Assembly: GCA_001579985.1 (NCBI GenBank)
Contig: LRSR01004046.1
Span: 1-22,822 of the forward strand
From: Hypsibius dujardini
Lineage: Eukaryota; Tardigrada; Eutardigrada; Parachela; Hypsibiidae
Direction of reading: 5' to 3'
Length of the DNA stretch: 22,822 nt
Below, piece by piece: positions 1 through 7,913 of the stretch. Numbering within the stretch: position 1 is the stretch's first letter; every line of letters starts with the position of its first letter. The position numbers and the translations under genes were made by a program. The notes below the pieces were generated by a model that did no database searches, was not told the DNA's origin, and was given only the letters and a program-made list of their open reading frames with translations.

Positions 1-1067
1 TACATATTGCAAGACGATTAAAGCTGGCGCGAACCTTTCAGCGCCTTCACTATTCGGTGCCGGCAATAAAAGAATTTCCAACAGCCTTAATAACGATTGC
101 CAGGACTTGAGCCCGCACAAACGAATACTGAATAATTACAGACATTTCTTTGATTAATTATGCTTCCGAAGAAGCTCCAAAAATTAATTACGGCTCATAG
201 CGGCTCCTCCACACGGTTTTCTTTAGTAAAAGGCGAAAGAAAATCACGATATGTGGCGAAGCCAGAGCATAACGTTAACATTGTACTGGGACTTCTCATG
301 TATAAAGGACATATTGTTCAGGCCTGCCTAAAAATGCGGTACGGCCTTCAACGAAATTTATACTTTCTCTTCACTGAAGCACTACTTACAGTTACAAATT
401 GAATTTCAATTATTATTCCAGGTGTTTGTAAAAATTCGGATCTTTAAAATAACATTGAAGGTGATGGTGTATCAAAGGCGATTCTTGGCTAGAATTTCGC
501 GAATTCTGGCCCTGCCACGCAAGTCACTCTGGGTAAAACGCATGCACCCATAGGTTTAGGTCCTACGTGCAGATATTATCGCCCACGATTTTAACCACTG
601 CCTACCTTACTTTCTTTAGATGCAGTAGTTGGGCAGAGGCATGAACCGAACCAACTACTGTGAAAATATAATTCTACCTATTTCACGTCGATCTGCTCCA
701 CTACATACGACTCGTGCTGGCAAGGCATTCCACAGTAAAATCCTGATATTTTGCGTCAGTCACAGGCGCGTTTGAACACGTTTGCGCCATAACGAAACTG
801 TTCCGAGACAAGGCATGGGGTAGAAACGCGCCTGTGACGTACGCAAAACAATATCAGGACTTGTATTTGTACTTTAGAAAAAAAATTGCATTGTGCAAGT
901 TTTGATTTTCACTTTTCACATTTGTCGCAATTTTCCGGGCTTTTTGTGGTACATCCTATGAACTGAACGATACCAGTACATTTCTTCCAATTGCAAAGGT
1001 AAACGCTTGACATGCGATTAAACTGTTGAAATCGTTTCTAAATTATAAAATTATAAAATTAATTTAA
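1..1067. other. Upstream stretch without a recognised gene
   Basis: No recognisable protein or RNA gene was found here on either strand. An 80-codon open frame at 160-402 (+) has no similarity I recognise and no clear exon signals. The stretch holds a hairpin element (741-859) and a perfect 10-bp inverted repeat at 623-632 / 651-660. The final bases before TTC14 are A/T-rich and end in an acceptor-like TTGCAG at 1074-1079, so a non-coding first exon of TTC14 may lie in this stretch. Confidence 0.5.
741..859. repeat. Short hairpin element with ~35-bp inverted arms (MITE-like)
   Basis: The left arm 741-773 and right arm 824-859 are inverted copies of each other apart from a 2-nt indel and a few mismatches. 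The shared core CACAGGCGCGTTT at 761-773 reappears inverted at 824-836. The spacer is about 50 bp and no coding capacity is visible. The shape fits a small non-autonomous foldback or MITE element, but no clear target-site duplication could be fixed. Confidence 0.6.
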
Positions 1068-3829
1068 ATGTCAATTGCAGAAAAAAAAACGTTTTCTCCC
1101 ATGCCTCTTTACGGTGGGCGTGAACGATTGGACGACCTGTCCGAGCGGAAAGCGGACGTGTTACGGATCCTTTCGAAATGGTCGGCAGAGCAACAGGGCG
1201 AGGAACCTGGAAGAAGAAGTTGTGTTAAAAACGAAGGTCTGTTTTTGCTTTGCGCTTTTTTCTTATTCTTACTCTCGGCATTCGTGGTAAGGGACGAGCA
1301 ATTGGTTTTTGGAATAGAATTTTGCCCCGTCGCCCCGCCGTTGGAGGACTTCTTGCGACTCCCCTCGGACGCCAGTCGTTCCATACGAACGAGAAGGTTT
1401 TTCGAGGTACGGCAGCAACTCAGCGTTTGTCAATATATTTTGTTGCTTGATTTGTTGATTATGCCGTAGGGAAATGTTAGTTCTCAAAATCAATTGATTG
1501 ATTGATCGTTTTCCTGGACCTTTGTATTATTATTTATTTCACCATTATTTTATCAATTTCGCGTGTATTATTAACTCATTGATTGGACTTTTGTTTTCGT
1601 AACACGTGTTAGTCCTTCTTGTCGGGTGACGGAAGTTTTGGTGGCTCTTGGATCTCTTCGTAAAGTGAACGAGACAAAACCGCGTGCGATATTGACTGAT
1701 TGATTGATTGCACATTAATTTACATAATTTTTCATTATTTTTAACTCATTCCTTTATCCTTTTAGTTTGATGGTTTGGATGAATATCTGTGTGCTTTTTT
1801 TAATTTTCAAGTTTGTTACAACCTTGATGTGAATGGGCTCGCCTGAGAATTTAGTTTCGGCCCAAAAATTGATTACTACTGATTCTCTTAAGTTTGAGTT
1901 TAAGTTCATTTTAAAGGGAGTTTTTTCCCTCTTCCTCACTTCTAGACATCCTTTCTTTAGCCTAACAAGCTATTTCCTGTCGAGTCATATCAAATTCTGT
2001 CTGATAGGCCTACAAACGTTGCGCTAACCGAGTTAAGCCACTACACTCGTTCGTCGCATGGCTGCGTACACAACTGTCGAGTTGAAGTGCTTAATTCGGT
2101 CAGTGCAGAGCACATGAAATGCTCACGGCTTGTCTTCCCTTTGCAGGATGTTCGGAAGGGTGACCTGCTGTACGGCGTGGTGTCCTCCAAGTCGATGTCG
2201 GGCCTCAACGTGCAGCTCCTTGCCGGCGAGTGGTCCGTCATGGCACGCTCCCTCGACGACCTGGGCATTAAGGGAAGCAAGTCCGCACAACCAGCCCGGC
2301 GAAACAAGTGTAATACCTCTTGATTGTCTCTGACACACAGGCGTTTTGCCCGTCCGACCACATCCCGGCGGCGAATCCGCGGCAAAAACCGGTTGATCTC
2401 TACGAAGTTGGCGATACTATCCGGGCAGTTGTCCTTTCGGTGCTACCGGCCCTGGAGAAGATGACTCTTTCCTTGTCACAGCTGGATGCAGTGTCTGGCA
2501 CTGCCGGAGAAGCTGCCCTTTCCTTAGGTCTTGTTGCACGGGAAGAGCTTCCAAAATATTACAGGTACCAGTGCATGCGTCTGGTCATTGTTTCTCCCCG
2601 CCTGTCATCTTGCTCTTTGCTGTGCTCATTTACTCCACGCATCTCGCAGGTCTAGGGTTGTTACTACTTTAAAAGTGCCTCCCCACCTCAACTGGCTTTT
2701 TCTTCTTCCCAGGCAAATCAGCCATGACCCTGCGGAGAAGTCCTCCGACCTCGCTGCCTACGTGCGACGGCAGCGCGAATTCAGCAATCCTGCCTTCCTG
2801 GAGATGATGCGCACCCAGCTTGAAGTACCGACTAGCGCCACGACCAAACGGTGGCACTCCCTCCTGCCGGGCTATTGTGGGAAGCAGGTGCGGCCGGAGG
2901 ACTCCCCGGATGAGCTGACCACAATACAGTCAGCCCGTTGGTCAATGAAGAGGTCAGATTTCCTTATCCTGCTACGCCTGTGGGTCTTCGTGCGATCGGT
3001 AATGAGTTTACGCCGGGCATTTAGTGTGGAAGAGGGCATCAAGTTGATGAAGGAGGATAACATACCGGGCGCTTTGAGGGAGCTTAACAAGGCCGTGGAG
3101 ATGAGTAAGGCCAATGTGGAAGCCCTCGTGGCCAGAGGGGCGCTGTAAGTTATTTTGTTTGTTTGCTTAATGCGTTAAACGGAACTACATAATCAAATCT
3201 AAAAGAATTTTATTGTACTTGCCTGGAATTGTTGTTTTGCGTCTAAGCTTCTTTGTTTTGTACATTCTGGAACCGGTTTGTCTCCTTCTCCTCCACGTAG
3301 ATATGCGAGGAAGGAGGACTTTCATCGCGCTATTCGTGACTTCGAAGAGGCGCTGAAACTGAATCGGAACCACCGGAATGCTCGGAAGTATCTGTCGGAC
3401 ACGTTCTATCATTTGGGGAAGAAGTACGGCTCAATAGACAGTTCTCAGTTCTCACACAATAATGCTTCCGCTGGTCTTTGTTGTGCCTAAAAACGGCAGT
3501 TAAATTACCTTTTGTTATGTGAAGATTTGAGGCGGATGAACCCGAAAGAGCACTCAAGTTCTTCAAGGACGCTCTTCACCTCGACCCCAAGTTCGAAGAA
3601 GCGCTGGAAGGCCAACGAAGACTTTCGAAGCAGCATCAGGTACTATTAATAATCCGCTTGTCTCATTACGGGTTACCTTCTTTTCCGCTAGTATCGTCTT
3701 CATTTCACCTTGCCTGAATGTCATCCGTTTGTTTGCTAATACTCAACAGTATTTGTGCATGTTCTCTCTACTGTTTGTCCAAATTTCTCGGTGGCCCTAA
3801 TTACTCTTTTCTGTTGGTTTTTCGTCTCT

Positions 3830-3870
<41 letters not shown>

Positions 3871-3885
3871 TCGTGTCTGTGTCTG

Positions 3886-3924
<39 letters not shown>

Positions 3925-4710
3925 TCGTGTCTGTGTCTGTCTGTCCGTCTGTCTGTCTGTTTGTTTGTCTGTCTGTGTCTGTCTGTCTGTCTGTCTTTTG
4001 GTCTTTGTTTGTCTGCCTGCCTATTTACTGTATCTATTTGTATGGCTGTGCATCTGCTTGTCTGTCTGCAGTTGTTCTTGCCTTCTGTTTAGTTCGCCTC
4101 CAGCATTTAGACAGTTTAGTTGTTTCTTCTTTTCCACCGGAGAAGTCCGGTCACAGCGCCACCAAACCCACAACTAAGGAACCGGAAAAGTCCTCCATCT
4201 CCACCGCGGAAAAGCTCCGCCAAATGCTCCTCCAGCCAACCAGCAGCAACGGCAAATCAAACAGGTCCGCTCTGTGTGACACTGAAACCTCGAACATATT
4301 GTTGCTCCCACGGCTATTGGTTGCATTGTAGTAAACGCGGCCGACGAAGTCCTTCTCCCACTCGCTCACCGTCTTCCCCGCGTGATACCGGCCGGAAACG
4401 CGATCGCAGAAGGAGGAGCAGCACCCCCAAGAGGGATGTTAAAATCGTGTCTTCTGCGAACGGTGCTGAGCAGAAACAACGGGAAGATCCGGACGTCCAG
4501 ATCATTTCTAGCCGGTCAAGGGAACGGTCCCGCGAACGGAGCCGGCGGTCGGCAATGGGGCTACCAAAGCAGCCGGCGGCACGGCGGCCGTCTCCTGCGG
4601 TTCATGTCGATGTTGATGATGTGGAAGCGCAGTTGGAGGCGTTTCGCTCGGCGAAGAAAGCGCAGCTCCTCGCGACGAATAAAGACATCCATAAGCGGAC
4701 ATTTCTTTGA
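1068..4710 (+). CDS. TTC14: TTC14-like protein: S1 RNA-binding domain, TPRs and RS-rich tail
   Basis: Ten exons join in phase: 1068-1236, 1318-1406, 2147-2272, 2341-2564, 2713-2952, 3025-3144, 3301-3423, 3525-3639, about 4146-4264 and 4332-4710, giving about 567 residues. The order matches animal TTC14: an N-terminal [12 protein letters not shown] segment, an S1-type fold (about 87-175, starting [14 protein letters not shown]), EELPKYYR, then TPRs (about 284-398) with the signature [12 protein letters not shown] and [20 protein letters not shown] follows, then a Ser/Arg-rich C-terminus (about 442-530). The family is thought to bind RNA; the RS tail suggests a nuclear, splicing-related role (inference). 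An in-frame ATG at 1101 is an alternative start, and vertebrate TTC14 has a longer N-terminus, so an upstream exon is possible. The exon 9 acceptor could be 3 nt earlier. Intron 3 has a non-canonical donor. Confidence 0.94.
2273..2340 (+). other. TTC14 intron 3 with apparent GG-AG boundaries
   Basis: Exon 3 must end in phase 0 because exon 4 begins GCG TTT TGC straight after the acceptor CACAG at 2336-2340. The only join that aligns without a gap to TTC14 (LGIK then AFCP, against family LEIT then ALCP) cuts after AAG at 2272. That leaves the donor GGAAGC, one base from a consensus GTAAGC. The nearby GCAAGT at 2277 is a good GC donor but is in the wrong phase. Confidence 0.7.
3832..4080 (+). 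repeat. (CTGT)n array in TTC14 intron 8
   Basis: The array is long and slightly degenerate, with interspersed CGTGTCTGTGT units, and fills much of intron 8 (3640-4145). It is open in several frames and encodes only Leu-Ser-Val-Cys repeats, so it creates false open frames. Confidence 0.95.
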
Positions 4711-5148
4711 TTTCTGTGTCTTCCTGTTTTTATTCCCAGGTTGCGCTTCCATCCTTGGCTTTTATCCGATATTTATTGTCCCAACACCAAACGAGGTTTT
4801 TATTCTTTTATAAAATCCGGCGCTATGGCTACTCGTATTACTCTTACCTCCTGATGTTGCTCTACTATACGAGGGAGGCGTCCTGGAATGGACCACCCTG
4901 GAATCAGAACTCCTACACAGGTTTTGGCTATCACTAAGGTCCTAAACGACAGGCAATAATCGATAACTCTGGTGGAACGCGTATCAGATATCAAGTTGTG
5001 GGAACATGTTCAAAAAAAGTAATTGAACGGTTGGAAAGAGCTCCCTATAGAGGTCGCTGATTATGCGGTGACACATCTGTTTTCGATAAATTTGCGACAG
5101 AGCGCCCCCTGCCGCCCGGTGGCCCATTCCAGGGTTCGGAAAGTACTA
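4711..5148. other. Convergent 3' region between TTC14 and ATG10
   Basis: These 438 bases must hold the 3' untranslated ends of both convergent genes. No further gene is visible. Several TTTATT strings at about 4730-4805 would read AATAAA on the minus strand and could serve ATG10. A 16-bp inverted pair with one mismatch lies at 4882-4897 / 5117-5132 (CCTGGAATGG core). Confidence 0.5.
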
Positions 5149-6685
5149 TTAAGTACTAATGGGGTGCTCTAATGTATTAATGGAAGTTATATTATCAGTG
5201 TGTGAGATGATTCCATATTGAGGGGAGAGCTCGAGTCCGACGGCCGGTCCGACAGAGCTGAGCCAGGAAAGCAACCACGACCTGCAATAGCACAAAAAAA
5301 TTATGCCAAAGTACAGCGGAAGAAGATACTGTATTTCCTCAATAGATAGAGCGAGAGCACACGAGATGTGTGACGTTAAATTGGTCCCCTCCCCCTACTC
5401 GTTAGCGTGTGCCCTGCCTGAATCTCGCATACCATGCAGTAGTACACACGAGCTGTGTGACGTTAAATTGGTCCCCTCCCCCTACTTGTTAGGGTGTGCC
5501 CTGCCTGAATCCTGCATACCATGCAGTAGAACACACGGCCAACTTGTGGCAAACTTTAAGTGTACAGCAACCATTAGGTCACGTGACCCGTGCGCTGTCG
5601 CTATCTATTGAGGAAATTACTAGTAAACTAAAAAAAACACCAAACTTTTATTGCGACTGTCCAGTAAGAGAGTGATAATACGTTTTTAGTTCCCAAAAAC
5701 TTAAAATAAAGTCTTGATTATTAAAGATTTAGTGAGAAAACTAAAATTAGTGAACTGATGTTTCGACAAAAACAGAATTAAAAGACTAAAAATTAATCTA
5801 AAATAATAAAAAATAGAAATCCTTAGTGAGTAATTATATTAAGTCGACTAAAAAAATTAATTCATTAAATAATTTTATTTTTCACCATCACCACACGTTT
5901 ATGCAATTACTTTGAGAACGATCGAATTTTCCGGATGAAAGCTGCGGTCTGACAAGGATGGAGAGCGTAAATTGGGCAGTGGAGAATGGGATGCTCAATC
6001 TGCGACAGAGTCTCCCAGACCAATTCCCGTTCGCTAGCTTCAGGTAGTAGGTGCTTCGGTATGAGTTCGTGGAGAGTGGTCAGTGGAACAAGCGATCCAT
6101 CTGTCGAAAAGGAAGAAACATTTAAAAAGTTCAAATTTGGCTAAGTCATCAATCAACCGAAGGATCGCATTGAAAAACTCGATGTGTCAAAACGTAGGCA
6201 ATGCATCAATCAACCAAAGGCTCGCATAGAAAAACTCAATGTGTCAAAACGTAGGCAATGCATCAATCAACCGAAGGATCGCATTGAAAAACTCAATGTG
6301 TCAAAACGTAGGCAATGCATCAATCAACTAAAGTGCTCACTGACCAGGTCGACACGCACTGAACAACAACTGTGGAACGGCGAAGGCTTCGTTGAAATAA
6401 ACGTGATAATCGAAGAAGATGATGTCAGGTGGTGCATCTGCGGTTAATCGTCGGGAGTGTGTCTGACGTCTCCGAATCATCTCGAAGCATGGTGAACGGA
6501 TATCCTGGAAAACAAAGGTATTGCTCTAAAAACGTAGTTTGACTACAGTTTGAATAAAGTTTAACTTTCAGCACTGTTCATGGACGACTTGCCTCGGAGG
6601 AAAAGCGTGACCAACCATCCCCAACGCGTTCGGATAGCTCCAAGAAGTCTGCTACTGCAGCATAATATTCCTTGAGAGTAGTCAT
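5149..6685 (-). CDS. ATG10: ATG10, E2-like enzyme that conjugates ATG12 to ATG5
   Basis: Four minus-strand exons join in phase: 6685-6593, 6504-6345, 6100-5911 and 5281-5149, giving 191 residues (human about 220). ATG10 is the autophagy E2-like enzyme that takes ATG12 from ATG7 and attaches it to ATG5 in the cytosol. Family landmarks run in order: the N-terminal helix ending GDGWSRF, then DYHVYFNEAFAVPQLLF, DGSLVPLTTL, and EHPILHCPIYALHPCQT with the catalytic Cys at residue 134 in HPC. The C-terminal block SWLSSVGPAVGLELS lies in exon 4. The start at 6685 is the first in-frame ATG and fits family length. Introns are GC-AG (6592-6505, donor GCAAGT), GT-AG (6344-6101) and GT-AG (5910-5282). The last two carry a minisatellite and a MITE-like element. 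Confidence 0.93.
5333..5617. mobile_element. MITE-like element with 17-bp perfect terminal inverted repeats, in ATG10 intron 3
   Basis: ATTTCCTCAATAGATAG at 5333-5349 recurs as an exact reverse complement at 5601-5617, and similarity continues inward over a GCGA...GCAC segment. Between the ends lies an 87-bp unit in two tandem copies (TGACGTTAAA at 5371 and 5458) plus a partial third. There is no transposase. A 102-codon open frame across it has no recognisable features. TACT-like flanks on both sides might be a target duplication, but this is not certain. Confidence 0.75.
6147..6330. repeat. 57-bp tandem repeat (about 3.2 copies) in ATG10 intron 2
   Basis: CATCAATCAACC recurs at 6147 and 6204 and GTGTCAAAACGTAGGCAATG at 6184, 6241 and 6298, an exact 57-bp period with few mismatches. 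Because 57 is divisible by three, one plus-strand frame stays open as a 19-residue repeat (SKRRQCINQPK...). It lies opposite the ATG10 coding strand and inside the intron, so I read it as a minisatellite, not a gene. Confidence 0.9.
6505..6592 (-). other. ATG10 intron 1 with GC-AG boundaries
   Basis: On the minus strand exon 1 ends GAG and is followed by GCAAGT, the usual form of the minor GC donor class. The intron ends TTTTCCAG. Both exons are in phase 0, and the joined protein follows the family through this region (W...SSE then D...C). No GT donor in a compatible phase was seen nearby. Confidence 0.8.
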
Positions 6686-6758
6686 TTCAAACGGCGATTG
6701 AAGAATGGGAGAAAGCAGCTGATCGACCAATCCACAGCTGATGATTAACAAAGAGAAC

Positions 6759-6933
6759 GTACCAAGCAAACGCTACGGGTTGAATCGGTACATGGGTTGA
6801 ATCGGTGGGGTGGCAGAGGGCGCCACAAGTATAAATTGAATGAGTGTTGTTTACAATCTACACTTGTGGCGCCCTCTGCCACCCCACCGATTCAACCCGT
6901 GTACCGATTCAACCCATAGCGTTTGCCTGGTAC
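6759..6933. repeat. Long near-perfect inverted repeat (72-bp arms, 31-bp loop) just upstream of ATG10
   Basis: Arms 6759-6830 and 6862-6933 are reverse complements with three mismatches in 72 positions. Each arm contains two direct copies of GGGTTGAATCGGT and the segment GGTGGCAGAGGGCGCCACAA. The loop 6831-6861 is A/T-rich and includes TATAAAT. The near arm begins 74 bp upstream of the ATG10 start codon. It could be a foldback element, a hairpin-RNA source or a promoter feature; the sequence alone does not decide. Confidence 0.9.
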
Positions 6934-6949
6934 ACATTTGGTAAAAACT

Positions 6950-7168
6950 TTCAGCTAACCGAGTCAGACCATTCACCTTGTGTTAGAGAGGCAAATGGCC
7001 TGACTCGGTTAGTTGAAGGTATTTGTCACGTGTGCAGATTGTATACACATTGGAACAGAATGCTTAGTTGGATCGGGTCACCATTGCATTCGGCCAGTGC
7101 ATGAAGCAATACACTGAGTGAGTTTAAAAACATGACTCGGTAAATGGCTCGACTCGGTTAACTAAGCA
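6950..7168. repeat. Nested inverted repeats with a CTAACCGAGTC motif
   Basis: CTAACCGAGTCAGACCATT at 6955-6973 is inverted at 6994-7012 with one mismatch, and the arms extend to 6950 and 7017 with one more. The same motif family recurs at 7130-7168 (GACTCGGTTAACTAAGCA), which pairs weakly with TGCTTAGTTGGATCGGGTC at 7061-7079. Their origin is unknown; they could be remnants of a foldback element. Confidence 0.65.
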
Positions 7169-7680
7169 TTTTAGCCTTTGGTTTATTATTCTCTTTGGAT
7201 GAGTAATTCTCCCCCTGTGCCCGCCCATTCTGTCCAGAGTGATCTAGGATTTGTGGGAGCTAGGTTACGAGCTGCCAGAAGGTCGGTCGTACGGAACTTT
7301 TCCTTGAGTGAGTTACACTGTATTCATACTTTGGGTGTCACAAAATACTGCATATCCCCCGAGCTAGCGGAAATGTAAGAATGAAAATATATTTTGAATC
7401 ACGACTCACAAGTAATGCCGCCACAAGAACAAGCGGTAAACATTGACGCTTAACGGGATGGAGTGTATGCAGTCCATTGTCCATCGATAACGCAACACAC
7501 ACGACACGACCAACAGTGGAATTCAACGTTAGTTATCTCGAGCGTAAATAAACAGAAAACCGGCATAACATAAACAACTCACTGGTGGCACAAACGCGTA
7601 TCAATATAAACTATCATTATAATGTGGTAACAATTGTCACCATTATCTTCAGAAATTTGGCGAAGGATAGAGGTAAAATA

Positions 7681-7822
7681 TGCATATGCACATATGCACA
7701 TGCACACATATGCACATGCACATGTGCGGTACATTGTGGTGCACATGCACACATATGCACATGCGCGGTACATTGTAGTGTACATGCACACATGCACATA
7801 TGCACATGTGCATATGTGCATA
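7681..7822. repeat. Alternating purine-pyrimidine repeat (GCACATATGCACATG-type) with a 30-bp perfect palindrome
   Basis: The block is built of TGCACA, CATATG and ACATGC units and alternates purine and pyrimidine almost throughout. A CGGTACATTG segment recurs at 7727 and 7766 (39-bp period). Positions 7792-7821 form a perfect palindrome centred on CACATGTG. Such sequence can adopt Z-DNA or cruciform structure. All six frames are open with Cys/His/Met-rich nonsense. Confidence 0.85.
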
Positions 7823-7913
7823 CCTCCAATGGGAGACTCGAAGCATGTGATGGTGGGGGATAAACACCGAGATCCTGATTCACCGCGCCTTGACCACTGA
7901 AACCGGGATTTTT

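Larger units (their letters stand above)
6686..7913. other. Intergenic stretch between ATG10 and CDIPT, rich in inverted repeats
   Basis: No gene was recognised on either strand. It contains a long hairpin (6759-6933), nested inverted repeats sharing a CTAACCGAGTC motif (6950-7168) and an alternating purine-pyrimidine block (7681-7822). From about 7170 to 7560 I see nothing assignable; a 66-codon open frame at 7178-7378 (+) has no recognisable similarity. ATG10's promoter must lie at the low-coordinate end and CDIPT's 3' untranslated region at the high end. Confidence 0.5.

Noticed and set aside
160-402. 80-codon open frame (+) as a gene
   Set aside because: It has no recognisable similarity, promoter or splice context, and is short enough to occur by chance.
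2277-2340. GC-AG intron starting at GCAAGT in TTC14
   Set aside because: The donor looks good, but joining it to exon 4 shifts the frame and destroys the conserved AFCPSDHIP segment.
3718-4331. Cys/Leu/Ser/Val-rich open frames of 124-152 codons (+)
   Set aside because: They are translations of the (CTGT)n intron array in several frames. The true TTC14 exon in this area starts near 4146.
5303-5611. 102-codon open frame (+)
   Set aside because: It lies across the MITE-like element and its 87-bp tandem units and resembles no transposase or other protein.
6147-6330. CRISPR-like regularly spaced repeat
   Set aside because: The units are contiguous 57-bp tandem copies with no unique spacers, in an animal intron.
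7579-7900. Six overlapping Cys/His/Met-rich open frames
   Set aside because: All come from the alternating TGCACA repeat, which is open in every frame and has no coding signature.
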